A stretch of DNA of 12,479 nt, taken from NCBI GenBank assembly GCA_045046905.1, contig JASFYU010000150.1, positions 1-12,479 of the forward strand, given 5' to 3'. Under the pieces are notes generated by a model. The model was given only the letters and a program-made list of their open reading frames with translations, had not been told where the DNA came from and did not search any database. The DNA comes from JASFYU01 sp045046905 (GTDB taxonomy: Bacteria > Bacteroidota > Bacteroidia > Flavobacteriales > Flavobacteriaceae). A program made the position numbers and the translations under genes. This document shows, piece by piece, positions 1 through 8,344 of this stretch (within the stretch, counting starts at the first letter, position 1; each line of letters begins with the position of its first letter).

Positions 1-13
1 TCTTATCATGTAA

Positions 14-38
14 AATTTTTGAAATATCCAGATATTCC
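14..38 (-). terminator. Weak candidate terminator after the iron operon
   Basis: On the minus strand, an imperfect stem (arms at about 21-27 and 32-38, one G-U pair, CTGG loop) lies about 70 bases beyond the stop codon of the cysteine-rich protein. It is followed by an A/T run with only four consecutive T. The stem is AT-rich and the T-tract poor, so this is only a suggestion. Nothing else is recognisable in positions 1-108. Confidence 0.2.
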
Positions 39-108
39 TTCAAATTTTCTATTTCAAATCTTAGCTTTTATTTGTATTCTGTAGATTAAATCTTAGGTCG
101 AACTCAGG

Positions 109-429
109 TTATAAGGTAGCATCCATATTGAGCATAAATCGAGTGCCTTTTATTAAATCTTCAAGAAGGCCCAAGAAATGGCCATCTACCTTTAGGCATA
201 TATCAATCAAGGGGTTAACACACCATATTTTATTGCAGGCATTTCCTCCACAATCAGCACAATCGCAGGGCTTATAGGAACCGTGTACAATTTTAAGCAA
301 ATGCTCCAAATCATCGACACTCATAAATATACCTATGGCATTGACCACCAATTGAATTTTACAGCTAGGATTTGGTGAATCAGGTAACAAAAATGTGGCA
401 CCGTAATCATTTTGGTAGATTAGTTTCAT
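109..429 (-). CDS. Small cysteine-rich protein, third gene of the siderophore operon
   Basis: A 106-residue protein that I do not recognise as a named family. It has no signal peptide or membrane segment, so it is probably cytoplasmic. The middle holds a tight cysteine cluster: C55, C57, C60, C65 and C70 (pattern CxC-x2-C-x4-C-x4-C), with further cysteines at 23 and 78. This suggests a bound metal or Fe-S cluster, which is an inference. The flanks are ordinary mixed alpha/beta sequence. It starts with ATG only 7 bases after the stop of the PepSY gene, so the two are almost certainly co-transcribed and perhaps translationally coupled. Position after a receptor and a putative siderophore reductase suggests a role in handling iron released in the cytoplasm, or as a partner of the reductase. 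A small zinc-binding protein is an alternative. Gene reality is well supported by spacing and coding character; the function is unknown. Confidence 0.7.
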   Translation of the reverse strand: MKLIYQNDYGATFLLPDSPNPSCKIQLVVNAIGIFMSVDDLEHLLKIVHGSYKPCDCADCGGNACNKIWCVNPLIDICLKVDGHFLGLLEDLIKGTRFMLNMDATL

Positions 430-436
430 TTGCGTT

Positions 437-1732
437 TTATTTTTTGACGGTTTTAGTTAATCGATACACAAAAACATAGTATGCTAGACCTATAAGTACA
501 AGCCATCCAATACTAATAATTGTTATGCCTAAGGGTGAAGCATGATATGTTGTGACTAGCCTAGAATACATGAAATACATCATTATGCCATATATGAGCC
601 AGTTAATATATTTCCAGATACCTAAAACTTCTATCTTGTTTTTCTTTCTACTTATAGCGTTACGTTTAAGGGTAATCCAAATTCCTGAAAGAATTAAAGA
701 CGAAATACCTAAGCCCATTATAAACCAAATGATTTTAGTAGTTAACCCTCCCCAATACCCGAAATGTAAGGGGTCTGCAATATCATTTAACCACATTGTA
801 GTAGTACTGTTTTTTGCATCCTGAATCTTTAAAACTTCATAGTTTTGTGGATTAATGAATACTCTATTGGCACGCTGTCTTACAAGTGCTACATTAGATT
901 TTCCTCTTAAATAGATAGGGTTTTTATAAGAACTAGGAGGACTTATACTTTGTACTTTTAAATTTGAGATTTCTTGTTCTGAAATTGTTATGGCTTTATC
1001 ATAATCTATAGTATAGCTTAGATTAATTGTAGTGTCAAACTCAGAAGAAATTGCAGTTATTCTTGGCTGCATAGGGTTGGCTGTAGTGCCAACATCTGCA
1101 ATATTGGCACGTTCCATAAAATACCAAATTCCTGTAATTGAGAATAATAAGGTGAATGGTATAGACCATAGACCAACTAGCCTATGCAAACTTCTGAAAA
1201 AAACCAATGCTCCTTTTCTAGTTTGAAGCACAAACAGTTTTCGCCACCATTTTTTGTAAAAAAATAAGGCAGTCAATAAGGAAATAAATAGTAGGAATCC
1301 AAAGGCTAACACCATAAAGTTCCCAACTTGGTTGGGAATATAAAGAAAGTAATGTAAGTCTCTGAAAAAACGATGAAATGTTAAATTAGCATGCCCTTGA
1401 ATTTTACCGGTGTACGGATTTGCGAACACATAAGTCCGTTTTTTTTCAACTACAACATAGATGAGGTCACATAAATAAGGTTCTTCTTGTCTCAACCAAT
1501 AGGTGATAATACCTTTAGAGTATATCTTTTTAAGATTAGAAACAATTAAATTCCTAGATGCAAATTCTGTTTGAGGAGTTGCCCGCATATCTGAAATGAA
1601 CAACCAATCCATTTCATGACTAAGGGTTGCTAAAGTACCAGAAAAGCATACTAAAAAAAACAGTATGCTTAACTTAATACCAATCCAACTATGGACTCTA
1701 AAAAACACTTTTTTACTAACGCTCAATTTCAC
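437..1732 (-). CDS. PepSY-associated TM protein, putative siderophore-iron reductase
   Basis: A 431-residue inner-membrane protein of the PepSY-TM (PiuB/FoxB-like) family. Family members next to siderophore receptors are thought to reduce ferric siderophores in the periplasm; FoxB-type proteins bind haem through conserved histidines. Likely membrane segments are at about 19-38, 139-159, 186-206, 331-354, 373-389 and 401-423. Hallmarks visible are H14 before TM1, the FANPYTG PepSY turn near 103-110, LH at 126-127, H183 in SLHRLVGLW, and DPLHFGYWGG near 320-329 (H323). The large loop between TM3 and TM4 would be periplasmic. The start is GTG, with an in-frame stop shortly upstream and no nearby ATG; the N-terminus then matches the family. 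It lies 54 bases after the TonB receptor gene and 7 bases before the cysteine-rich gene, so it is the middle gene of the operon. Family assignment is firm; the reductase role is inferred from family and context. Confidence 0.9.
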   Translation of the reverse strand: MKLSVSKKVFFRVHSWIGIKLSILFFLVCFSGTLATLSHEMDWLFISDMRATPQTEFASRNLIVSNLKKIYSKGIITYWLRQEEPYLCDLIYVVVEKKRTYVFANPYTGKIQGHANLTFHRFFRDLHYFLYIPNQVGNFMVLAFGFLLFISLLTALFFYKKWWRKLFVLQTRKGALVFFRSLHRLVGLWSIPFTLLFSITGIWYFMERANIADVGTTANPMQPRITAISSEFDTTINLSYTIDYDKAITISEQEISNLKVQSISPPSSYKNPIYLRGKSNVALVRQRANRVFINPQNYEVLKIQDAKNSTTTMWLNDIADPLHFGYWGGLTTKIIWFIMGLGISSLILSGIWITLKRNAISRKKNKIEVLGIWKYINWLIYGIMMYFMYSRLVTTYHASPLGITIISIGWLVLIGLAYYVFVYRLTKTVKK

Positions 1733-1786
1733 TAACTTAAATTCTTGTTATGTGATTTAGTATATCACTTATGTTTTGTTAATAGA

Positions 1787-4234
1787 CTAGAAGGTGTATC
1801 CTACGCTTAGAAGATAATTACGTGGCACTCCTGGGAACATACGCACATAATTATAACCACCAACCCAATGTGTTTTATCAAAAAGGTTATTCACTGTTGC
1901 TCTTAAAACAAACTTGTCTACTTGGTAACTAACACCAAAATCTGCTATGGTATATGATGGGAATGTGAGCTCTGGCCCATCAGTGGAATTTCTTTCGGAC
2001 ACAAAGTTTGTTCCTAGATTAAAACTGATGCCACTAAATACACCTTCAGAAAATGCATATTTGGCAAAAACACCCCCTTGATGCTTAGGTGCATTTTGTC
2101 TTATATCTCCTTCTTTAAAATCTGAATCTGCTGGTGTAGATTCAAAACGAGCTTCATTATAGGCATAATTAGCAGTAAGACTAAAGTTTTTATTAAATCT
2201 ACCCATTACATCTAGTTCAAATCCTTTAGAGCTAGTTTCTCCTATTTGAATCAATCTATCGGTATTATTAGGGTCATCTACCAATTCATTTTTCTGGGTA
2301 ATGTCATACACCGCTAGGTTAGCAGCAAGCCTATTGTTAAAGAACTCTCCTTTTAAACCAAACTCTATCATTTGCCCTTGTAATGGGTCAAAAGGGCCAC
2401 CTACATCTGGCGAAAGATTGCTAGCTGTTTGTGGTTCAAAACTTTCTGTATACGTTCCGTATGCATTAATATTCTCTGTAATTGCATATACAAGGCCTAT
2501 TCTTGGAATAAACTTATTTTGCTTAACTTTTTTTTCGTCATTGGTTTTATAGCCTTCAAAGTCATAGTAATTATTAAAACGAGCGCCCAAGAGTAGTTGC
2601 AACTTTTTAATGGTTATTTGGTCTTGAAAGTAGTATCCTGTTGTATAGTATTTTGTAGCGTCATACCCAGAGCTTCTTAAAATATAATCACTTGGGTAGG
2701 CTAGGGTATAGGTCGGGTTAACTAAGTCAAAATGAGGAATGTTGGGTATAGGGTTTCCATCTCCATCTAATTGAAAATCTACAATAGTATCCGGATTAAA
2801 AGAACTTACCGTGCCATCTAATTTTAAATAATCAGTAGAACCAGTCCAAATTCTAGCACCACCAATAGGACGTATTTGTTGGGCAAAATCAAAACCTAAT
2901 AAAATCTTGTGTTTTATTTGACCAGTCTCAGTATTAAAAACAAAATAGTTAGAAATATTATCTGTTACTCTTTTTTGCTGCCTTGCAGAAATTCTCATGC
3001 CCATCAGTGTTGGTATTTCATCACCGTTGGCATCTAATGCGAACCTGTTGGAGGTGCGGTGTTCAAATAAATCCTCTTCATTCATATATTTCATGTATGA
3101 AGTATTGAATGCTATGTTGTCATTAAATCTGTGGTTAAGAGATAGGGTAAAGTAATTTACATTACTCAAATGATAATCGTTTGTTGCTCCAATGGCGAAA
3201 TTGATTGGCGTATTGTTGGGGTCATCAAGTTTAGTACCCGCTGTTGCTCCATAAATAGGCTGCCCTCGGTCTAATTTCCCATCAAACTGCTGAATCACCA
3301 AATCAAAGTTTATACTGGTTCTATCGGTAGGTAAAAAAGTAATGGATGGCGCTATTAAAAAAGTTTTGTTTTCTTGTAAATCCCTAAAGGAATCAGAGTT
3401 TTCGTAGGCAATATTAAGTCTGTATAGCAAAGACTTGCTTTTGTTCATTGGGCCTGTAAAATCTAAAGAGGAACGTAACGTATTAAAACTTCCGGTTGTG
3501 AAATTCACTGATTTCCTGTCTTCTGACAAAGGTTTTTTGGTTACTCTATTCATTGTTCCACCAGGGCTAGAATTACCAAACATAGCTGAAGCAGGTCCTT
3601 TTAAGACTTCTACTCGTTCTATATTAGCAAGTAAAGGCTGAGGTCCAAACAAGCCTATTACACGGAGTCCATTTATATACGTTTCTCCAGACCTGAAGCC
3701 ACGCATTGAAAAATCATCATACCAAGAATATTGGTTAACACCACTTACATTTTTTATGATGTCGTTTACACGATAAGCTTGTTGGTCTGCAAAGATTTCT
3801 TTGGTAACATAACTTATTGCCTGGGGGATGTCTTTTATTTTTGTCGCTGTTTTTGTTGCGGCGTAGGTTGCATCATTTTTATATGACCTTGCTTTTCTAC
3901 CAATGATTTCTACTTCTTGGAGTTGGGTACTGTTCTCCTGTAGTATAAAATTTATAGTTACTGTTTCATTGGCGGTTACGGTAATTATTTTTTTTATGCT
4001 TTTATATCCTATAAAAGTAACTTCTAGTGTTTGCTCTCCTGCTTTTATAGTGCCGATTTCATAGAAGCCGTCTTCTGCGGTAGTAGCTCCTGCACTTGAC
4101 TTTAGAAGCCAAAGGTTGACAAAAGCAATAGGGTCTCCTTCTTCGGATATTACTTTCCCCTGTATACTACCCGTTTGCCCATAAGTTGATATGATTGCAA
4201 ATAAAATTATAAGTAGCGAAGTAATTTTTTTCAT
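1787..4234 (-). CDS. TonB-dependent siderophore receptor (FhuA/FoxA-like)
   Basis: An 815-residue outer-membrane receptor that imports ferric siderophores using TonB/ExbBD energy. Residues 1-19 form a signal peptide ending before Q20. Residues 22-105 are a carboxypeptidase-regulatory-like beta domain (GSIQGKV, DGFYEI, FIGYK), a typical Bacteroidetes addition. A TonB-box-like stretch follows near 107-113. The plug domain covers about 130-235 and shows IPQAISYVT, the MRGF motif, and IERVEVLKGPASAMFG followed by PGGTMNRVTKKP, the signature of the siderophore-receptor group rather than SusC. The rest is a 22-strand-type barrel with the C-terminal NNLFDK motif and a terminal phenylalanine. Length is normal and no break is seen. 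It is the first gene of an operon with a PepSY reductase-like protein and is divergent from an AraC/PchR-like regulator, which supports iron-siderophore rather than sugar uptake. The siderophore cannot be named; hydroxamate types are plausible. Confidence 0.95.
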   Translation of the reverse strand: MKKITSLLIILFAIISTYGQTGSIQGKVISEEGDPIAFVNLWLLKSSAGATTAEDGFYEIGTIKAGEQTLEVTFIGYKSIKKIITVTANETVTINFILQENSTQLQEVEIIGRKARSYKNDATYAATKTATKIKDIPQAISYVTKEIFADQQAYRVNDIIKNVSGVNQYSWYDDFSMRGFRSGETYINGLRVIGLFGPQPLLANIERVEVLKGPASAMFGNSSPGGTMNRVTKKPLSEDRKSVNFTTGSFNTLRSSLDFTGPMNKSKSLLYRLNIAYENSDSFRDLQENKTFLIAPSITFLPTDRTSINFDLVIQQFDGKLDRGQPIYGATAGTKLDDPNNTPINFAIGATNDYHLSNVNYFTLSLNHRFNDNIAFNTSYMKYMNEEDLFEHRTSNRFALDANGDEIPTLMGMRISARQQKRVTDNISNYFVFNTETGQIKHKILLGFDFAQQIRPIGGARIWTGSTDYLKLDGTVSSFNPDTIVDFQLDGDGNPIPNIPHFDLVNPTYTLAYPSDYILRSSGYDATKYYTTGYYFQDQITIKKLQLLLGARFNNYYDFEGYKTNDEKKVKQNKFIPRIGLVYAITENINAYGTYTESFEPQTASNLSPDVGGPFDPLQGQMIEFGLKGEFFNNRLAANLAVYDITQKNELVDDPNNTDRLIQIGETSSKGFELDVMGRFNKNFSLTANYAYNEARFESTPADSDFKEGDIRQNAPKHQGGVFAKYAFSEGVFSGISFNLGTNFVSERNSTDGPELTFPSYTIADFGVSYQVDKFVLRATVNNLFDKTHWVGGYNYVRMFPGVPRNYLLSVGYTF

Positions 4235-4274
4235 CTTTAATTAGTTATTTTTAATTAGTCTAAATAAGTTTACA

Positions 4275-4282
4275 CAAAAATA
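4275..4282 (-). promoter_or_regulatory. Candidate promoter -7 box for the siderophore operon
   Basis: On the minus strand this reads TATTTTTG, an exact match to the Bacteroidetes -7 consensus TAnnTTTG. It lies about 40 bases before the receptor ATG, in the 79-base space shared with the divergent regulator gene. No clean -33 TTG is seen at the right distance, which would fit a promoter needing an activator such as the neighbouring AraC protein (inference). No obvious AraC binding repeat or Fur box was identified. Confidence 0.4.
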
Positions 4283-4313
4283 AGGAGGATTGATTATTAA
4301 AAAATGACGAGTT

Positions 4314-5312
4314 GTGGTAAAAAAAAGACGTGATTTTGATAAATGTGAAGTGGTAGATTTAAGAGGCTTGTCTACCACCTTCAGTGAAGAGATAGCTATA
4401 AAGACAAGTTCACATAACCATGAGGGTGTTGTGGTGAATGAGTTTCATGTTCATCCTGGGTATGGCCATGGGCATATATATCATTGTGCTACCGAGGATA
4501 TAGACCTTACCATGAGTACGTTTAAATTGAACAGTGATATTGTTTTGTTCCAGGCATTCACGGGTGATTTTATTCAAATTTCATTTTTGATCGAGGGAGA
4601 AAAAATAATTTCACTACATGGAAAAAATGATGTTTTGTATGAAAGCGGAGAGTCCTATTTAGCAAATATCAAATCGTTTGAAGGCTATAGCAGAATAGCT
4701 GGTGGAAGAATGTTCAAGGAGATTAAGGTGCGTTTATCCACCTTCTTTTTAAGGGGTCATGGTTTTGTCAATGATATTTGCTTGAAAGAGCTGGCAGATG
4801 ATAATCTAATACTTCCTATTACTGATGAACTATTGACCGTATTAACGGCTATTGAGCATACAGGTTTTATAGGAATGGCCAGAAAAATTTATATAAAGGC
4901 CAAAGTCTTCGAGCTACTTGCTATACAGATTGAAAATTATAAGAAACGCTCACTGAAGGGGTCGGGCTTACAAAGGAACAAGAACTTAAAAAAACTATAT
5001 GTAATAAAGAAGATTATAAAAGAGAATCTACACAAGAATTTCTCTCTGGGTAGCTTATCTAAAGAAGCAGGTCTTAATCAAGTATTTTTAAATAGGGAGT
5101 TTATACGGGTGTTTGGTTATTCAATACATCAGTTCAGCACAGAAGAGAAAATGAAGAAGGCCAAAATGATGTTAGAAAATACAGCATGTCTCATTTATCA
5201 AATTGCCGAGGAGGTGGGCTATAAAAATGCCACACATTTTTCGGCCGCTTTTCGACGCATTCTAGGTGAAACCCCGAAACAATACAGAGCCAGGTTATTG
5301 GCTATTCTATGA
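4314..5312 (+). CDS. AraC-family regulator, PchR-like
   Basis: A 332-residue transcription regulator. The C-terminal 100 residues form the double helix-turn-helix of the AraC family: first HTH about 243-263 (FSLGSLSKEAGLNQVFLNREF), second about 292-313 with VGYKNATHFSAAFRRILGETPKQYR, a canonical family signature. The N-terminal part resembles the ligand-sensing region of PchR-type regulators, which respond to ferric siderophores. It contains five histidines between H45 and H57 and a cysteine at 58. It is divergent from the receptor operon, which it probably activates when the loaded siderophore is sensed. The first in-frame start is GTG at 4314, because a TGA precedes it at 4305. An ATG at 4304 is out of frame but would join this frame if the A8 run at 4319-4326 were one base shorter. 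An AGGAGG at 4283-4288 is too far from either start to be convincing. The 3' end overlaps the convergent sulfatase gene by 11 bases. Confidence 0.9.
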   Translation: MVKKRRDFDKCEVVDLRGLSTTFSEEIAIKTSSHNHEGVVVNEFHVHPGYGHGHIYHCATEDIDLTMSTFKLNSDIVLFQAFTGDFIQISFLIEGEKIISLHGKNDVLYESGESYLANIKSFEGYSRIAGGRMFKEIKVRLSTFFLRGHGFVNDICLKELADDNLILPITDELLTVLTAIEHTGFIGMARKIYIKAKVFELLAIQIENYKKRSLKGSGLQRNKNLKKLYVIKKIIKENLHKNFSLGSLSKEAGLNQVFLNREFIRVFGYSIHQFSTEEKMKKAKMMLENTACLIYQIAEEVGYKNATHFSAAFRRILGETPKQYRARLLAIL

Positions 5313-6912
5313 GCCCCTTGTCTCGGTATTGCTGAAGGTAGTGTTCATTGAGCTCATCCGAGTCTTTATATTTTTTACGTAGTTGTTCTAATTTCACTTT
5401 TAATTCTTGCACTTTCTGTGCATACTCGGGATCATCATAAACATTATTAATCTCTAAGGGGTCTTGTTTGCGATTATACAATTCCCAAGTATCAATATCA
5501 TGATAGAAATGTATCAACTTGTATTCCTTTGTGGCAATGCCATAGTGCTTCTTTACGGCATGTTCGGCTGGGTATTCGTAATAGTGGTAGTATACGGCAT
5601 CTCTGTCCCATTTTTCTTTTTCCCCTTTTAGTAGCGGAACTAAAGATTCTCCTTGCATATCTTTTGGTGGCGTTACGCCTGCCATTTCTAAAAAAGTCTG
5701 GGCAAAATCTAAGTTCTGCACCATTTCATTCTCGGTGGTCCCTGATGTAATTACGTTTGGCCATTTAATCAATAAGGGTGTTTTGAAAGACTCATTGTAC
5801 ATAAATCGTTTGTCGAACCAACCGTGTTCGCCTAAATAGAACCCCTGATCCGAGGTGTAAATCACGATGGTGTTTTCAGCAAGTTTATTGTCGTCTAAAT
5901 AATCGAGCACCCGCCCTACATTTTCGTCGACGGCTGCTATGGTTCCTAAATAATCTTGCATATAACGCTGATACTTCCATATGGTAAGGCTTGAATCATT
6001 CATGCTGGGGTACAATTCTTTAAAATTTTGTGCTATAGGATTGTAAACGGCATCCCAAGCCTCTTTTTGAGTTGGGTTTAACCGGTTTACTCCACCTGCA
6101 CCCAATCTTTCTTCGAGATTCAAATCGGCTAGTACTGCTTTAGGCACCTTAAGGTCATATTGTAGTAGCATATCTTTGAGAATACTCATTTCAGCTTTTT
6201 TCGCTGCCGCTCCTCGAGTTTTATAATCATCGAAGAGTGTTTTTGGTAGGGGGTAGGTTTTTTTTGTAAAATTTGTTAAATGACGTTCGGCGGGCATCCA
6301 TGTTCGGTGGGGTGCCTTATGTAAATACATGAGTAGAAATGGTTTGGCGGTATCTCTTCGTTTTTCGAGCCAGTCTAAGGTCAGATCGGTTATGATATCG
6401 GTTACGTAACCCGTTATGGTCGTATCACCTTCTTGGGTGATAAATACCGGATTGTAATAATCGCCCTGTCCGGGCAGAATCTTAAACTCGTCAAAGCCTT
6501 TGGGGTTATTGCCAAAGTGTAGCTTGCCGAACATGGCTGTTTGGTACCCTGCCTTTTGTAATAATTGTGGAAAGGTAACATTGGTGGTATCGAAAGGTGT
6601 TAGGTTGTCTATTTTTCCATTAATGTGCGAATGTTTACCTGTTAAGATTACTGCCCGTGATGGGGCACAAATTGAATTGGTGACACTTGCATTGGTAAAC
6701 AACATGCCTTCCTTTGCGATGCGATCGATGTTCGGGGTCTGTAGGAGTTTATCGCTATAGGCACTTATGGCTTGATAGGCATGGTCGTCTGACATGATAA
6801 AGACGATATTGGGCTTTTGCTTGTTTGTTACTTTCTCCTCGGAGTGCTTACAGGAAAGAGTACTAATAATGATACTGGTTATAATCGCGAAAGAAAGAAG
6901 ATTTATTTTCAT
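5302..6912 (-). CDS. Lipoprotein sulfatase, N-acetylglucosamine-6-sulfatase-like
   Basis: A 536-residue S1-family (formylglycine-dependent) sulfatase that hydrolyses sulfate esters, probably on a polysaccharide or glycan. The signal peptide ends in a lipobox with C21. The acidic residues soon after it (HSEEK) resemble the lipoprotein export signals that send Bacteroidetes lipoproteins to the cell surface (inference). Active-site elements are complete: D42-D43 in MSDDH, C82 in CAPSR (the cysteine converted to formylglycine), K130 and H132 in GKLHFG, H198, D355-Q356 in TSDQGFYLGEHGW, and K368. The stretch DKRFMYNESFKTPLL and the C-terminal DUF4976-like end are typical of GlcNAc-6-sulfatase and related subfamilies. 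The substrate is therefore a moderate guess. It is the second of two tandem sulfatase genes, 59 bases after the first, possibly with its own promoter. No maturase or SusC/SusD pair is in the window. Confidence 0.93.
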   Translation of the reverse strand: MKINLLSFAIITSIIISTLSCKHSEEKVTNKQKPNIVFIMSDDHAYQAISAYSDKLLQTPNIDRIAKEGMLFTNASVTNSICAPSRAVILTGKHSHINGKIDNLTPFDTTNVTFPQLLQKAGYQTAMFGKLHFGNNPKGFDEFKILPGQGDYYNPVFITQEGDTTITGYVTDIITDLTLDWLEKRRDTAKPFLLMYLHKAPHRTWMPAERHLTNFTKKTYPLPKTLFDDYKTRGAAAKKAEMSILKDMLLQYDLKVPKAVLADLNLEERLGAGGVNRLNPTQKEAWDAVYNPIAQNFKELYPSMNDSSLTIWKYQRYMQDYLGTIAAVDENVGRVLDYLDDNKLAENTIVIYTSDQGFYLGEHGWFDKRFMYNESFKTPLLIKWPNVITSGTTENEMVQNLDFAQTFLEMAGVTPPKDMQGESLVPLLKGEKEKWDRDAVYYHYYEYPAEHAVKKHYGIATKEYKLIHFYHDIDTWELYNRKQDPLEINNVYDDPEYAQKVQELKVKLEQLRKKYKDSDELNEHYLQQYRDKGLIE

Positions 6913-6940
6913 TTTTTTTGGTTTGACTTAGCAAAGATTT

Positions 6941-6948
6941 CAAATATA
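6941..6948 (-). promoter_or_regulatory. Candidate promoter -7 box for the downstream sulfatase
   Basis: The minus strand reads TATATTTG, an exact TAnnTTTG match, 28 bases before the ATG of the sulfatase at 5302-6912. No good -33 element was found. If it is real, the second sulfatase can be expressed separately from the first. Confidence 0.35.
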
Positions 6949-6971
6949 AAGAAATATATTTTGAAGCAGGT

Positions 6972-8294
6972 TTACTTTCGGTACCTTAAGAGTACGGCCT
7001 GAAATTGTCTTATGGTGTTTTGAACGGCTTTGGTTTGCACGTGTATATCCAATGGTTTTTTTTCCAATAGGTCTTTTTCTAAATCATAAAATTCTCCATT
7101 GGCGTATAACTTCCATTTTTTGTTCTGTACATACTTTCGCGATTTAAAGTTTCCCCAATTAGGATCATAATGACAAAAAATCCAATCTCTTATAGTATCG
7201 TTGTTTCCCAAAAGTTGAGAGTAAAAACTAAGACCGTCGGTTAATGATGGGTTTAATTTGTTTTGAGAACCTATCTCTACAAGTGTCGGTAGAAAATCAG
7301 TAAAGTCTATTAAATTGTCATTAATACTTCCTTGTTTTATTTTCCCTTTCCAATAGGCTATCAAGGGTACGTGGGTTCCTGCATCGGTGGTATACCCCTT
7401 ATGCCCCTTTATAGCCTTTCCATTGATGATAGATGTAATATCTCGATCCGTTCCATTATCCCCAACAAAAAGAATCAAGGTATTTTCTAAGATACCCAAG
7501 GCGTCTACTTTCTTTACTATTCGCTCCACTAACTTGTCCATATAGCTTACCATTTCACCAAAATAAGCGGTATCATTTACCTTTGAGGTGGCATCGAAGT
7601 CTTTGAACTTGGTATTTTCTGTAGTTGGAACAAATGGATCATGGGTTAATACCATAGGATAATAAATAAACATTGGGCTGTCTTTATTTTCCTCCATAAA
7701 AGTTTCTATTTGCGCTACGAGAATATCGGGCCCAAATTTGCTTTCGTATTTTTTTACTCCGCATGATTTACTGCTTAGAAGAGGGTCTTTATACCTTGAG
7801 CCGACCGTATCTATTTGCCATAGACAATAATCATCAAATCCTGCCTTTTCAGGAGTGGTGCCTTTTTTGTCCCCGGCCAATTTTTGTTGCCGAGTGTTTC
7901 CCCATAGCTGCCATTTTCCGGCAATATAGGTCGTGTATCCTAGCGCTTTCATATGGTGGCCAAAGGTTTTCTCATCGGAATCTAGTAGCCCAAAACCTAT
8001 ATAATTTCTAAAATTGTACTTACCGGTCATGAGTTGTACACGTGAAGGGGTGCATAGTGGAGTGGCATAACAATAATTAAAACGCATTCCTTCATCAGAG
8101 AGTTGATCCAAATATGGGGTTTTGTAACTACTGCCGCCATAAGCTCCCAAGGTCTCATACCCTAGATCATCGGCCATAATGAGAATGATGTTCGGTTTTT
8201 GTGCCGATTTTTCCTCAGTATTCTTTTGCCGACAAGATATAGTTGAAAATAGAATACCTATTACAAGAAGGCTAAATTGCACATTGAATTTCAT
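6972..8294 (-). CDS. Lipoprotein sulfatase (arylsulfatase A-like S1 family)
   Basis: A 440-residue sulfatase, using the ATG at 8294. The frame is open up to 8390, but the 32 extra residues would place a non-secretory leader before an obvious lipoprotein signal peptide and overlap kdsA by 4 bases, so the shorter start is chosen. The lipobox ends at C21 (FSTISC). Active-site features are D42-D43 (MADDLGYE), C81 in CTPSR (formylglycine site), K127 in GKWQLW, H218 in THDPF, D279-N280 in GDNGTDRD, and K297/K299 in the KGHKG segment. The usual histidine of the GKWHLG motif is Q129 here, which may mark a distinct subfamily. Otherwise the fold looks complete. The protein is clearly of a different subfamily from its neighbour, so the pair may act on two positions of the same sulfated glycan (inference). 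A promoter-like element lies 50 bases upstream. Confidence 0.92.
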   Translation of the reverse strand: MKFNVQFSLLVIGILFSTISCRQKNTEEKSAQKPNIILIMADDLGYETLGAYGGSSYKTPYLDQLSDEGMRFNYCYATPLCTPSRVQLMTGKYNFRNYIGFGLLDSDEKTFGHHMKALGYTTYIAGKWQLWGNTRQQKLAGDKKGTTPEKAGFDDYCLWQIDTVGSRYKDPLLSSKSCGVKKYESKFGPDILVAQIETFMEENKDSPMFIYYPMVLTHDPFVPTTENTKFKDFDATSKVNDTAYFGEMVSYMDKLVERIVKKVDALGILENTLILFVGDNGTDRDITSIINGKAIKGHKGYTTDAGTHVPLIAYWKGKIKQGSINDNLIDFTDFLPTLVEIGSQNKLNPSLTDGLSFYSQLLGNNDTIRDWIFCHYDPNWGNFKSRKYVQNKKWKLYANGEFYDLEKDLLEKKPLDIHVQTKAVQNTIRQFQAVLLRYRK

Positions 8295-8344
8295 TATCGA
8301 AAATTTTATATGTGATGAGTATAGCAATCTAGATAGTGTTTTTG

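Noticed and set aside
552..824. Plus-strand open frames inside the PepSY, receptor, sulfatase and kdsA genes
   Set aside because: All are short antisense frames of well-recognised proteins, without family resemblance or promoter context.
4283..4288. AGGAGG as ribosome binding site of the AraC regulator
   Set aside because: It is 15 bases from the out-of-frame ATG and 25 from the GTG, and an in-frame stop follows it; Bacteroidetes rarely rely on such sites.
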